This document shows positions 1 through 13,050 of a stretch of 64,000 nucleotides of DNA, piece after piece. The first letter of the stretch is position 1, and each line of letters begins with the position of its first letter. The DNA is taken from positions 69,907,109-69,971,108 of the forward strand of contig CM075853.1 in NCBI GenBank assembly GCA_037975125.1, read 5' to 3'. The position numbers and the translations under genes are program-made. The notes below the pieces were generated by a model. It had not been told where the DNA came from. It was given only the letters and a program-made list of their open reading frames with translations, and searched no databases. This DNA is from Latrodectus hesperus (Eukaryota > Arthropoda > Arachnida > Araneae > Theridiidae).

Positions 1-454
1 GTCTCATTATGTTTACGTGAAAATAGAATTATTTTATTTCCAATACTAACAATTAGATCAAATTTATACTAAAGTCAGATGAGCAACATGTTTCAAATAA
101 TTATTTTCCTTCGCCTAAAAATTTTTCACTTTAAATTAATTTTTAAAGAAATTTATTTTTTATCAAATAATATTATCTGTAATTAGATGAATCTAATTGC
201 TATACATACAAGTAAATTTAATTTTTGGACGTGATTAAAATAGTGTGAAATTCCTCAAACGTTTCGCAATATTTAAAAATTATAAATGATATTATGTTTT
301 TAATGAATATGTTACAATTTCATGAAATTTCATATTTCTACACATCTTAGTAAAAATGGCATTTAATTATTTAAATCATGCTTATGGAACGCATTTAAGA
401 AATTTGTAAGTTTACAAATCAGTATATTTTTCTACCATGAATAAAAATTTATTT
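1..454. other. AT-rich DNA, no gene seen
   Basis: I see no open frame, repeat boundary or RNA-like structure here. Confidence 0.6.
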
Positions 455-680
455 TTTGCTCTATATCTCAGATTTCAACAGAATGAATACCACTCTTCGG
501 CTTTCGGTGCAACAGTTCGTTGGTTCAAATGCCACCAGAGTTTTGAATGTCATATTAAATCAGAAAGAAATTCAACTTGATCCCTTGTAACTAACTCTAG
601 TGCGCAAAAATTATAGTTGAGTAACGAATCAGTTTTCATAGATAAAAAAACTTCTTCTAGTCATAAAGACAAGTATGAGA
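455..680 (+). mobile_element. Degraded tRNA-derived SINE, family A
   Basis: The left part has a B-box-like stretch (GTTCGTTGGTTCAAATG near 513). The right part (about 575-645) carries a tail, with ACTCTAGTGCGCAAAAA, that recurs at 16725-16862, 31905-32065 and 32752-32905. Shared tails behind tRNA-like heads are the signature of one SINE family. No target-site duplication was identified and the A box is weak, so the left boundary is approximate. Confidence 0.5.
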
Positions 681-3119
681 AAGAAATTTCTTTGAAATAA
701 TTTTATGAAGTGTCATAAATTTTTAAAATGATGGTATTTGATTAAAAAGTTATTCAATTAAGTGTTACAATTCTAAAATAGCATTCCTTATTTTCACAAC
801 TGCAGATGTTCAATGAATCAAATTTTCAATAAGCAAATCGTATTTCTCGTGTTAAGCGAAATTTTAACTTCAAATTAATTACAAGTTTTTCAAAATGTTA
901 AAAATTAGCTGATAATTTAATAAGAAATAGTTAGCTTATTTATTTACTCTATTTGACTGAGCATATTAGCAATATTGCACTTTTACTGAATTCTCACAGT
1001 TCTATATTTAACTCAACAGTTCAACTGTTCAATTCTCATAACGATCATGAATATTTTAAAATACGTCAACAAAATTTACCTTAAGATTTTTCAAGGACTA
1101 AGGGATCGAATTAGAAATTGAATAAACTTTTGACTTCAATTTAAAAATTCTCGGGTTAAACATTCTCCTCAACCGTACATGTTTAGAATTCCTTTTAAAT
1201 TGTGTATCTCTATTTAATATATAATATTCTATTTTATATATTATTCTTGTCCTATAAGCTACATGCATCAAAGTTTTTCCTATTTGCTAATGCCCAAAAC
1301 TTACAGCTAAATTCTGTATTCCATTGAAAGGAACACTTAAATTTATCCATGATTACTTGGCTTTAGGCACAGTTTATCCAATCTTAGTATCTTGTAAACG
1401 AATCCATTGAGAGAAACCAAGAATGAATGCAAATGGTACCTGGAAATTGGACAAAGCTATGCATAATAAGAAAAAGAAAGTTTTCACATATTATCATTTC
1501 GCAAGCGAATTGCATTTTCATGTTACACAGCGAAAATATTATTCTTATATCAAAACATTTTGTATTGTCTTTCACATATAAATTAATTCTGCATTCCGTT
1601 TATTGGTTAAACTTAAATTTAAACTTGAGTATTCGTAGGTATTTTAATTTTTTCCAAATCTTGATTAAAATTACATTTTAAAAAACTTTATTTTTTAATA
1701 TTCTTTGTATTTAACATTCTTTTAATATATAGAATTCCAAAAAATATTTTTTTAATTCAAGATTATTAATTAACAGTTTAGGTAGAACATTTTAGAAATC
1801 TTCATATTGCTGTCATAAAGGAAATAAATTCTGTTATTTAAGATAAATTTGAATTGCTCTAAAAATAGTAGCGGATAGTTAAAATCCACTTAGTCTAAAA
1901 TAGTTTTCTCAGCAATTAGGCTTGATAATGTCCCATCAGCGGTTATTCCCGACTTTTTTGGTGATAACACTGAATTTCAATTAAATATATAAAGAAAATT
2001 GTTGTGCTAAAATTATCATAATTTATATAAATATTGGGAAAACCAATTGTACACCGTATTTGGTTGAAAAAATAGCTAAGTTATGCTTCATACCACTCTT
2101 AAAGAGTTTGTTTGCTTCTTCATTTAAGAATAGGAGCAGAAAAACTAAAAACTGGCTTAAATTTATGAGACTATGAGAATTTATGAGAAATTGTGAATTT
2201 TTAATTTTTATTATTTCATATTTAAGATTTGATCTCTGGATTTGCTTGTAAAATTTATTAAAACAAAAAATTTCTATTTAATATTAAATTTAATATTGTT
2301 AAGCTTATTGAGAAATAATTTTATTAAGAGATAATATCCATTGTGTAGAATTATTGTGGTTTTATATATTTTGAAATGCATTATTATTACAGAATATGTA
2401 TAATATTCAATGTATTTCCTAAAATTTTCATAGCTGAATTTTAACTCCAAGTTCGAAAACGAGATCATGTTAAACTTTGTATAGCGCGTGAATAGTTTCA
2501 AACACACATCCACAAATTTGAGGATAAAGCAGATAACTTAAACAGAATCAGTGTCACCTGATGAGAAAGGATCTTCGGAAAAGGGGATAAAAGCATTTTA
2601 TTAGCTCTGTAAAAGTATCTTCTATTCAAATTCATTTCTATTGTTTACCAGTATAACTAATATTTCTTGAATTTTATAAGTCTGTAGTTTTAGTATTTGA
2701 ATAATACATCATTTTTTTATCTTTAATAAATTATATTTAAACCTCTAAATGAATCCCTATTATATAGATGAGCACTTAAAAGTAAGAGTTCCGATTCGAA
2801 ATTATACTTTAAACTAATATCGATATCATTTTTATAATTTTTTATAAAAAAATTATTCTTAATAAAATTTATATTTTCAAGCTTCTTTAAATTTAACATT
2901 TAGTGTCTGGAATAAAGAGAGTTAAACATTTACATCATCAAGAACGTTGTTGAGTACAACTCTTTTTCATTATAAAGTATAGAACGCATTCATTCTTTCT
3001 TCGAATTTCTATCTCTGGAAAATTAGGGATAAGATCATTGTTGTTCAATGCATGTAAGAGAATCCTGTTCATTTACTCTCATAATTTTTGTAAATTAAAT
3101 ATGAACGATTATACTTCAA
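681..3119. other. AT-rich DNA, no gene seen
   Basis: Short open frames at 1384-1681 and 2274-2513 have low-complexity composition and no recognisable domain; I treat them as chance. Nothing else is supported. Confidence 0.55.
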
Positions 3120-3149
3120 GATAGAAAGTAAAACGAAAAATGATTCATA

Positions 3150-3480
3150 CCTGCTTCAAAATTCACATAATTTGTACGGGGAAATGAGTCGCGGGTAGCG
3201 ATCTCTAAAAAAGTAAGGTAGCCACTAAGAGCAGAGTATTACAGTTACCCTCTCGGTTGAGACCATAAGCAACCTCATTTTCATGCACATTCACATGCAA
3301 TGGAATCAAGCGAGAGGTGATTTAAGCATTGGCAATCAAGTAATTCAAAAGCCAGACGATGTTCCTAGTCATTCGATCTCCATGTCTCCACCTTCAGATA
3401 AATGCTCAATGGCTACGACTATCACTCGAAATCCAAATGTCAGTGCAAACACTCTCAGTTATGCAAAATTTTAAAGCCTC
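3150..3480 (-). pseudogene. RNase H domain remnant of the same non-LTR element
   Basis: On the minus strand the translation shows DIWISSDSRS (catalytic-aspartate strand, normally IW.LSDS.SA), then RLIPLHVNVHENEVAYGLNREG, matching the family pattern W.PSHV...GNE.AD.LA+EG, followed by a helix like TFLEIATR. Several frameshifts separate these parts and the last catalytic aspartate reads Y (VAYG for IAD). It lies 3' of the RT block at 4627-5169, as expected for an element with a C-terminal RNase H. Confidence 0.7.
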
Positions 3481-4626
3481 CTCAATAGTTATTAGTTCTG
3501 CAAGGAACACCGAGCAATTGTCGGGTTTCTTACACAGATTCCAGTGTCGTTCTTCTTTTTAATAAAAATTCCCTTCCGAAATACCGCCTTCACCAATGCT
3601 GTCGTCAGTATCGATTTGTAATACATCTCAAGCGATGGTGTGTATCAATACTCTCCAAAGCAAGCTGTCTAAGATACTTTGGGTGATTTGTGTTCTTGTT
3701 AGTTTATGAGCTCAAACCAATTTTTGAAAAGACACGAACTTAAAATTAATCAAAAACATCCACTCACAAGCTAATGAGACGCATTCTACTCCATTATGCT
3801 GCCAACCCGTGCTTTCAGAATGGCAAAACAGAATTTCTTTCTTGAGGTGTTGATTATTGCTCCAACTGCGCACATAACTAGACTTTCTATTCTGGTCACC
3901 CTAACAGATGTGTTTTGCAAAGTATTTGACCAAGAAAATTTACTATGTATTTTCGGAAGTTGTTAGTCAAATTCACACAATACAATATTCCTAGGGCAAC
4001 TATTGCGAAAGCCAGTGATGATGCTGGCAGCAGGCAGTTGGACCCTTTTTAGTTTATCGAAGTTGCTAGGAACCTAAATAAACTTGTACACCATATTCAA
4101 GAATGGGACATATAAGGACAATGTAAGTATTTCGAAGGGTCCGAGCATTCGTTCCCCAGTCTCCAATAGAAATGCATTCTTAAATTTTCAGTCGCTGTTT
4201 TCCCCTGAGAGCCAAGCTATATGGGCTTATATGTATGAATCTCCTGATCTAGGATGAATCCCAGATACTAAGGATGTTTTTCTCAATTCAAATGACTACA
4301 CAGTAAATGAATTTGAGCCTCATAGTTGAAAAGGTGTCTAATTGAAGTGAAAATACTTGAAAATGACTTTAAGGAATTTAAAAGGATTTTATGCTCCGCA
4401 ACAAATTCTTCTGGCTGAAGGAGGAAAGAATTAACATTATTTTAAGCAGTAACAAGGCTTGCATTGCTACATCAGATTATTATATGGTCAACATATTATT
4501 CCATAAAGTGATCAGAATTGGCCTCAACCTCAACAGTAAATAGAGAAAACAAAGTAGGTCAGAACATAGATCCAAGTAGGATTTCTAGGCTTAGTCTAAA
4601 TTTACCTGTCATGGTGTCTTAGAACT

Positions 4627-5169
4627 TCACTCATAAATGGCCTTCAAGAAGTCAGTAATCCAACGCAGAATTCTCCCATTTAGCTTAAAAGTATTGTAAA
4701 TATTGCAAACAAGTTTGTGCTTCCAGATCTTATCAAAAACTTTAGATAAATCAAGAAAGGCAGCCACAGTATGATTTGTGGGCATCCTAATTTTCAGGCT
4801 AAAATATAAAATCTGATATATTGTGCAATGACCCTTCCTAAAACTAAACTGTTTGTAAGTAATTAAATTGTTTTCATACAGATAATTTGTTTGCCTACCA
4901 AAGAACAATCCTCTCCATGAGTTTTCACTAGATACTAGAGGGATTTGCCTATAAAAGTTAGGCTCGTTAAACGGTTTACCCTGTTTTGTAATAGGATTGA
5001 TAAGGGCTACTTTTAAGTCTTTAGGGAGTTGCCCAGCACACCAGGAGGTATAAAAAATATCAAGGAGAAAACTCTTGCTTAATTGACTCAAGCTGAGTAA
5101 ATTTTGACCATGAATACCATCCATGCATGTCGATTTATTAAAATCCATCTCATGAAAAGGAATTTCCAA
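4627..5169 (-). pseudogene. Reverse transcriptase fragment (fingers and palm, motif A)
   Basis: This 180-residue open stretch matches the layout of non-LTR reverse transcriptases. It begins with a KSTCMDGIHG segment (normally K.SPG.DGI), continues with WCAGQLPKDLKVALINPI (normally W..G..P..WK.A.I.PI), a short FYRQIPLVS piece (normally YRPISL.S), the F.FRKG.CTIYQI segment, and motif A as AFLDLSKVFDKIW at about residues 135-147, where the first D would bind metal. The downstream catalytic DD box lies beyond the ORF in another frame and reads YVDH, so it is ruined. The product would be RNA-directed DNA polymerase of a retrotransposon; this copy is dead. The methionine is just the first in the open stretch, since similarity continues upstream to about 5200. 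Confidence 0.85.
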
Positions 5170-5698
5170 TACTTTTTTTGTAAAATTCTTGTTAAAAGTA
5201 GACTTACAATTACTGCAGATATAGTGGCATTAATGAATAATATCTCTTGTCGTTTTAGCAATCAGTTTCTCTTCAGAGATAAAAGATAGTCTGCTCTCTT
5301 TCTGATAATGTTGAAAGAAATAGTAATGCAATTGAAAGAAATCAATTTTTATTAACGTTATAGCTGCATTAATTTTCAATAGTAGAAATAAATGTTGCTT
5401 TTTATTTGTTCTACTGTTATTATTCCAGATAGAAGGTGTAATTTCTTGTGGAGGGAGATGAAAGGATTTGAAATAATTTCACAATAAACAGTTATACACA
5501 AATTAATGTCTAGAAAATTCTATTAATATATAAAAAAAATAAAAAATCCTCCGAAAAGCCAACATTATCAAAACTTTTGTAAGTAAACGTAAATTCTCAT
5601 AATAAATGCTTAAGATCTTTGTACTAGTCTCTGAGAGAAATTATGTTGTGTCTTCTGAAATACAAATTAAGAATATCAATCACTATTGAACGCATTAC

Positions 5699-5842
<144 letters not shown>

Positions 5843-6025
5843 GATGCAGAAGATATTTTGTTGCTATCATTTAGTTAATAAAAAACTTGCTTTGTACATT
5901 TATATCGAGCTATATATCGACGAATATTCGAATTATTTTGATTATTGAGTTTTCAATGAGCTTCTAAAATTGCTTGAAAATTGAATAAGTGTAATTGTTG
6001 GTTCTATTTCACCTAGTCTATTATA

Positions 6026-6052
6026 CAGTGATACACGAAAGTCAGCATACAC
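6026..6052 (+). repeat. Left outer terminal inverted repeat of the Tc1-like element
   Basis: 27 bp starting CAGTGATACACGAAAG. It pairs with 7599-7625 with a single G/T difference at position 5. The transposase N-terminal domains would bind here. Confidence 0.93.
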
Positions 6053-6179
6053 CTTTCAAAATTAACAAACTTATTTATTTCAAATAATTACGTAAAAATT
6101 GAATTCAATCTAGTTTAAATTGATTAGAAACAAAAAATTGATGAGAAAAAACAGCAGTTTTTTTATCTGCTGTTAAAAA

Positions 6180-6209
6180 CAGTGTAACCTACAAGAAAGT
6201 CTATGTTTG
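6180..6209 (+). repeat. Left inner direct copy of the Tc1 terminal motif
   Basis: Reads CAGTGTAACCTACAAGAAAG and resembles the outer end at 6026. It lies about 154 bp inside that end, consistent with an IR/DR transposase-binding site. Confidence 0.55.
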
Positions 6210-6222
6210 AAATTTCCATATT

Positions 6223-7290
6223 TTAATGTTTAGTTGGTCCACTTTTTGAATTTAAAATAGCTCTCATACGATTAGACATTGAATGGATTAGTCCTTTGGT
6301 TACTGTGAGGGGGATTTTTTGCCATTCTGCAAGTAATGCCTTTTTAATATCGTCTTTGCTTTTGATTTACCTTTTTCTGATACTTCTGTCTAGTTCATCC
6401 CATAAATTTTCGATAGGATTAAGGTCAAAGCTTTGAGGAGGGGAGTGCAGATGTCTTGGAGTGTTGTGCAACAGCCATTCCTTGACAGCACCAGCTATGT
6501 GTGCTTTGGATCCTTATCATGTTAGAATATCCTGTCATTTCCCATGCCTAATTTTCTCACTGATTGCTTCAAATTGTTTATCAATATATTCAAATAGACA
6601 AAATGATCCATAGTGGCTTCCATAAAAACTAAATTGCCAACACTGAATAAATTGTGAAAAACACAAAATACACATAAAATAAATTGTGAAAAACAGCCCC
6701 TAGCCATCACTGAACCTCCGTCATGTTTTACTGAAAGAATCAGATTCATCAATTCTAACTCTGTTCCGTATTTTAGCCAAACGTTTTGCTTACCATACCA
6801 GCCAAAAATTCCTAACTTTAGATTCGTCTGTAAAGATAACTTTGCTCCAGTAATCGAAATTATCGTTTTCATGAAGATGCGCAATGCTAATCTTTTGACT
6901 CTATTGATTTTACTAATGATAGGTTTTTTTACGCGGAATTCTGCCATTATATCCTTCTTCTCTCAAGGCTCTTATAATACATTCTGGATTTACATCAGTT
7001 TTTTTAACTTTTTCAAGATGTTTGGCAATGTCTACTGCAGTAGTTTTCGGATTATTACGAATTGTTCGAATGATTTCTCTTTTATCTCTACCGGTCAATT
7101 TTGGTGGTCTACTAGTACAAGGCACGTTTTCCGTAGTTTTCGTCAAATTATATTTCCTTATTATTCCTTGCACTGTAGCTCTGCTTTTACCCATAATTTG
7201 AATTATTTGGTTGAGTGATTTTGCCTCATTTTTCAATTTAATAACCAGTTCTCTGATTTCTAATTATGTTTCAGTTCTTTTAGTTGCCAT
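6223..7290 (-). pseudogene. Tc1-like transposase (DD34E type), frameshifted
   Basis: The gene would encode a cut-and-paste transposase of about 340-355 residues. The start at 7290 (MATKRTET) is the only methionine ahead of the DNA-binding domain. A stop codon follows within ten codons. The paired helix-turn-helix is then visible (SLNQIIQIMGKSRATVQGII, and the second around KREIIRTIRNNPKTTAVDIA). The catalytic domain follows in shifting frames: FTDES (first Asp), KHDGGSVMARGCF, HDKDPKH (second Asp) and LNPIENLWDEL (Glu). A duplicated stretch near 6650-6700 (two copies of AAATTGTGAAAAAC) adds residues between CFS and VGNLVF. The stop TAA is at 6223-6225. All three catalytic residues survive, but stops, frameshifts and the insertion make it inactive. 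Confidence 0.9.
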
Positions 7291-7415
7291 TTTAAAATTA
7301 ATAAAATAAATTTCAAAAATGTCCTCTAATGCTTATATAAAAGAAGGTACAATTCTTACAAATATGTTGAGACAGTAAAAAGCTAGCCAAATACCTGCAA
7401 AAATTTATTTTAATC

Positions 7416-7440
7416 CAACTGTACGCTCACTTTTGTGAGT
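7416..7440 (-). repeat. Right inner direct copy of the Tc1 terminal motif
   Basis: The reverse complement reads ACTCACAAAAGTGAGCGTAC, a diverged version of the outer motif ATACACGAAAGTCAGCATAC. It lies about 185 bp inside the right end. Confidence 0.55.
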
Positions 7441-7598
7441 TTGTAAAACGCTTATTTTTAACTTAATTCGAAAATCATTATAACCTTAAAATTTTTAATG
7501 TCTATTAGACACAATGATTCAAATGCATATTGGTAGCTGTACGAATGAGAAAAAGAAATTTATTTGCATTTTATTTCAAAAAATGTAAAAATTTGCAA

Positions 7599-7625
7599 GT
7601 GTATGCTGACTTTCGTGTATAACTG
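7599..7625 (-). repeat. Right outer terminal inverted repeat of the Tc1-like element
   Basis: Reverse complement of 6026-6052 except for one base; followed directly by the TA target-site copy. Confidence 0.93.
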
Positions 7626-7627
7626 TA

Positions 7628-10600
7628 ATTATTTTGATCGTTCTCAGTTTTACTGTGTGTATAGACATTTCCTAACTTAAATCCTTAAATCATTGTTAAA
7701 GACTTTAATATTGATCAACAGAAAAATGTGATTTAGTGTATGGCATTTGACCATCCATAGAAAACATATAAGTTTACTTACTTTATTTGCAAATGAGATC
7801 CTGATAATCTTATTAATATTTTCCTTAATTTTGATTTTAAATTTTCCTTACTTAATTTTTTATATAAATTTTTATACTCTTTTAAATGCTAATTTTTTCT
7901 TCACTAATTCTTGCAACACTTTATTAAAAAATACATTTAGACTTCCCTTTCGTATTTTTGATATCAATCGAAGCAATATTTGCTGATTTTTCTGTCTTTT
8001 ATTCCCGGTATGGAGTTTTTGGAAGTAAATATGTACTTAAAGTTATATACTTGTAAGTGTGCTTAAACATGTACTTAAATTTAGTAAAAGAACATTATTA
8101 TGAATGATAAACGAATTTAATAATATATTTTAATATCTATTCTTAAAATATCTTAAGCATTTCGTTATGGTAAGGTATACATTGTTTATAATTTTCGCAA
8201 CAGTCTTATTGTTCCATGTATCGACTTACTATTCATTAACAGCTTTATATTTTCAACAATTAATGTTTTACCTTTTGAAGCTACCAATGGTTTGTATCAG
8301 CAAGAATAATATAGTAAGAATAATATTGACTCGTGAATTTATAAGCAACTATTGCTTACATTATGTTTTGTAGCATGTTGACAATTAAACAATTTGATAT
8401 CTCGTTGTCGATTCTGATGTAATCTTATATGAACAAAGCATTTTTCCAGAATATACAACAATTATTCAATAGTTCAAGGTTATCATTGTAGTACATAATT
8501 TAAGTACAAAAACATGTTTAAGTGAAATCATTATATATTTTCTAAAACATAGTTGCAATACTAAATTTTAAGCTCAAAATAAAAGACTTGTAATTAAGTT
8601 TTCCTAATACAAAAATTTAATTTCAGTAATTCTTTCATAAACATGAGAAAACAAATTACCAAATATAAATCAAACACAAAGATACGGAATATGAAAATTC
8701 ACTGGCCGTGGGAATTTACGCAACAGTAACTTTTATACAACTGACAATCAAGTTTTCTTAATAACTGAGGGGTGAAATAAATATGTTCAGAGCAATTCTC
8801 AGATGTCTAACATGTCATTTTTCTACACATCTTACACATTTCACGAGCTGACCATTGTTAACAGAATGACATTTCCTTCAAAAGGAAAAGGATCTTGTAC
8901 TTTCTCGACGCTTTCATTTCTGCAGAAAGGAGGATTCCACTCAGATTCAAGCTCATTGTCTAACTGTCAGGATTGTTTCAATTGCCTTTGACATGAGTTG
9001 AATTCATTTTAAAATCTGATCCTTATATCTGATTTCTGTTTTATAAATCTTTTGTTTACAAAAACTCATCTTGATAAATACTTAGTTTTAAGTTTCTAAA
9101 TGATTATTGAGTTGTGTAAAAGTTAAAAAATGAGGGATATTGGATATTTCTGTCAATTTAATATAATTTATTTCCATGACAACTTTTTATACAACAAAAT
9201 TTATTTTTAAAAATTAATAAAAGTATTATAAGTTAAAACAATAATAGTTTGGAGTAAGTTTTAACTATTATTTGAGTCCTATTCCAATTTTCAATGGTGT
9301 TCAGGTTGCAAATAAAAATAATCATTTTAAATTTGTGACATTTTTTTTTAATTTAATGTACTACAAAATATGATATGGTTATTTAAATGAAAATAAATTT
9401 TTGTACGTATAGCATGCATGATTAATTATGTAATTTATTTAAAATATTTTTGAATGAAATGATTTATAAATAATAAGAATCATAAATATATTTAAAATAT
9501 CAAATTGGAATAATTTCAGGATTAATCAAATTTAATCATTTCAATGAATTTGATATAACAATAATTTTATATGGAATTTAAACGTAATTAGTTTAAAAAA
9601 ACAAGGTATTTCACAAAATGTTTATGCACAAACTGCTTTTTTCCAAAAAATGCTAAAAATAGGATATCGATATGATTGAGATAGATTTTACTTATAGTGA
9701 TGCATAAGTAGACTAAAATATACTTTCGTATACATTTAATATTAAAAATATTAAGTAAATCATTAAGTTTTGAAATATATATATATATGTATATTTCGAT
9801 TATTTACTTAAAAAACCTGAAATAACAAATATCAAACTCACATTATGTCAGCGCTTCTGAATATAGTGAATAAACATGCGTAAAATTTGACTTTGATATT
9901 TCCTTTAAATTTATTACAGGATGTGTAAAATTTTCCCCAATTATTTTACTAGTTGGTTCGTCTGTCATCAGACACGCTTTTCTCAGGAAGAAAATTCAAG
10001 AAAACCTCGTCTTAAACAAAAATAAGCATCCACACTGTGGTTTGAATCGAACACAAGTACTTTGAGCAAAACAATAAAGAACTGTGTTTTCATCCATTTG
10101 CTCGCCTAAGCAAAAGAGAAGAGAGAGAGAAGAGAAAAGAGAGAGAGAGAATGCTGTTGAATTAATTCTACCAACAAAGTGACTCCTTATAATACATTAA
10201 GTTAATTTTTTTAAGATAAAAAAGCTTTATTCTACATCTACTATGCCACTCTTTTTAATGTTAGAAAATTCATAACAGGATAAATATTAACTAAGTAGGA
10301 TTTATAAATGTTTGAATTTTACTTTTGTCAATTATAGGTAACACATTGGAAGATTTAATAATTATGCATCACAAACCATGCTTTTTTACCATATAATTTT
10401 ATCTTCAGACAAAGCAGATAAAATATTTCATTATTCCGAGTTTTTACTATTAAATTACTATGAGTTATCGTTTATTCTCTGCAGGCTTTTGATTTGTCAC
10501 ATTAATTCATTTTACCATTCTGATTTTAAATCATTCTCACTAAAAGACATGGGAAGTAGTTATGCAATTAGTGACAGTTTTAGACTTCACTTTGAGCTTA

Positions 10601-10965
10601 GTTCATTTTCAAACATTCATTTCCAACAATATTTTATTTTTAGTTCAATTTTCCTTTGAGATCTTAGCATAAGTATTCACAAATTTTTAAAATTTCATGG
10701 CAATAAGTAATTTTTTTTATCTTTCACGAGAAGTTAAAATGACGCAGCTGCGATTAAACTATTTAAGCTTGAAAACATGGTTCTTATAATGCAGAAATAA
10801 ATGATTATGAAGCTATGATCTATATTAGTTTATCAGAATTTGCTTATAAAAACTACGCAATTTTAGATACGAGACTTTATATTACTATATACAAGTTAAG
10901 ATTACAAAAATCTCTTTATTTGAAAGTAGATAAATTTTTATTTAATGGAAGAAAGTTTTTACAAA

Positions 10966-10967
<2 letters not shown>
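7628..10967. other. AT-rich DNA, no gene seen
   Basis: Apart from the purine tract at 10112-10151 and a slightly less AT-rich patch at 8800-8995, nothing is recognisable. Open frames at 7747-7986, 8167-8373 and 10378-10659 are rich in Phe, Leu, Ile and Tyr, as chance frames in AT-rich DNA are, and show no domain. Confidence 0.55.
10112..10151 (+). repeat. (GA)n-rich purine tract
   Basis: Forty bases of A and G only, after one leading C, largely GA dinucleotides. Simple sequence. Confidence 0.85.

Positions 10968-11045
<78 letters not shown>
10968..11045. repeat. (TA)n microsatellite, about 78 bp
   Basis: Perfect alternating TA. Confidence 0.97.
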
Positions 11046-11047
<2 letters not shown>

Positions 11048-13040
11048 AAAAATAGAAAAGTAATTATTAAAGCTAATAAAGCATTAAACGTGTGGAATAT
11101 TCTGGAAGAATTAAATGGTTTAATATCACAAACACTGGAAATATTAAAGTGACTTTTAATGTTCGTTAGTAAAAAAAATTTACTGTATCATAATTTGATA
11201 AAACAAATATGGTTAACACTTGTATACATTCCACTATATGTTGCAATATATTTAAAGTCCAAAATTTCAACGTCATTTAAATTTAGATAGTTGAAATTTA
11301 TTGTTAAAATCAATCAATAAGTTTGAAAATTGATTCAGCAAATCTTGCTAATTTGAAACGCATTTTTTAAGAAAAAACTTCAGTAATGTCATTCAACTTC
11401 ACAAATACAAATGTATACACGCGTAAATCAATATCTACAGACATATAATAAACTTGAATTATTTTTTTCTTTACATTATTGAATGCATAAATAAAGAATA
11501 AAGATGCAAAGAAATTTAAAAATAATTTCATTTTCAACGAAATACTATTTTTATTTAAAACAACTGACAAAATATTGATAAAAGTCACAAAAATCTACCA
11601 ATAATTATTTGATATTCAGGAGCATTTTGTTTGAGAGCAATATTTCTAGAAATTATTTATAATTCTAACAGTTTATTACTTGAATAATCAATACATTGTA
11701 AAAATTTTACATAGAAATAAAACATTCAGAGAATTTCAATTAAACATCCAAGAATTTTCATTGTAGTTTAGAAAACGGGAATTTGAAAAATATGCGTTTT
11801 TAAATCTTCTGTTTACTAGGATTTGAAAAAAAAAGCTTTAATACAAATTTGGATGTTTATTATAAAAGAAAGAAGTACATTGAAAATATCTTTATTAATG
11901 GAATTTTGGAGAATGATTTATAAGAGACATAAAAACTAGATGAAGGCAATAAAAGTTCCATTTTATAAAAGCTTATGAAATAATTTATTGTGTAAAATGT
12001 ACGGATTTATGATTATGAGAGGTCACAAATATAAGTAATTGCATAATAAATTTTTCATAGTTAGCGTAATATCAAAATAATTATATTGTTTCACTTGAAA
12101 ATAGCTTATAATAATTTTATTGTTTTACAATTGTCTTATGGAACTTAGAATCTTTGACTTTAAAATGTGTTCTGAAATTTAAAAATAAGTAAAATACTAA
12201 ATTAAGTAATAAAATAAATCGGCAATAAATGTAATTTTAAAGATAATTTTTTCAAAATTTTGAAAATTCTTAAATGACATGCAAAATACTTTTTTCGATT
12301 TCAAAATAAGCATTTCTTAAGAAATGTTGCAATAAACTTGTTTTATTTTCAGAAGTATGTGTTGTTTCGAAAGTTTTCTTGAATCTGAGGTGTTGAAAAA
12401 AGAAACAAACAACTAAGATTTGCAATGATAGATAAACTGAAAATTTATTTATTCTCACTAACATTGTCTAGACTGTTTAGGGAATTTTTTTGTAATTTAA
12501 AAATTGTTACTAGAGTTAAACCACTTTGAAGATTACTCAATTAAGAATTTCATGCGTCGAGAATTTTGAGAAGTATTTAAACACGAGTAATTATTTTCTG
12601 TCGCATGTTAATGTTCTGTCTTAATGAATATTTTATGTCTTATTCTCTAACTTTATTAGCATTACATTTATATTTTAAATAAAATTAAGATTCATCAATC
12701 TCTGTAATTAGCATTATTCTGTGTGTCCACCGAATTTTTGTGTGCAACCGAACTGAAAGTAAGTACACAGATTGGACAGTTATAATATCAGAATGTTGAT
12801 TAAGGCCAATTTAAATCATAAAATGTTCCACTTCTGAATTTTGATTGCATTGTTTATCTATTTAAATCGAAATTAAAGTTGAGATATGAACTTATATGTA
12901 AAGTTGCTTATGCTACAGTGCATACAATACCGGAATTCTGTTCACATTAAGAACGGAGGGGTACGTGGTTCTTCTCTCCTCTTAAACTCCTCATGCATGG
13001 GTAACCTTTAGGAGTGGATAAAAATATTTATACTGCATTA
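11046..13040. other. AT-rich DNA, no gene seen
   Basis: Open frames at 11367-11588 and 12270-12464 are short and featureless. A small less AT-rich patch at about 12940-13020, next to the mariner insertion, is unexplained. Confidence 0.5.
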
Positions 13041-13050
13041 TATATATATA

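Larger units (their letters stand above)
3120..5290 (-). mobile_element. Decayed non-LTR retrotransposon (jockey/I-like order of domains)
   Basis: Reading the minus strand from about 5290 down to 3120 gives, in order: the N-terminal fingers/palm of a reverse transcriptase, a C-terminal RT part including KHPKYLGFILDQEI-like sequence (around 4240-4270) and PILEYGVQVY (around 4100), the patch VQLPAASIITGFR (around 4000-4045), and an RNase H domain ending near HVNVHENEVAYGLNREG (around 3250-3320). Frames shift between these blocks and stops are frequent, so it is an old copy. The 5' half (endonuclease and ORF1) is absent, typical of 5' truncation. Boundaries are set by where similarity fades; no target duplication was found. 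Confidence 0.8.
6026..7625 (-). mobile_element. Tc1-like DNA transposon, full length, inactive
   Basis: The element is 1600 bp and is bounded by TA dinucleotides (6024-6025 and 7626-7627), the standard target duplication of the Tc1/mariner superfamily. Its ends are 27-bp inverted repeats beginning CAGTGATACACGAAAG with one mismatch between them. A second, more diverged copy of the end motif lies inside each terminus (about 6180-6209 and 7416-7440), giving the inverted/direct repeat (IR/DR) arrangement known from several Tc1 families. The transposase gene runs on the minus strand and is broken. Confidence 0.93.

Noticed and set aside
1384..1681. Overlapping open frames of 63 and 84 codons
   Set aside because: No domain, AT-driven composition and opposite-strand overlap; chance frames.
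10378..10659. 93-codon open frame
   Set aside because: Composition fits AT-rich chance translation; no domain, no conserved motif and no neighbouring exon signals.
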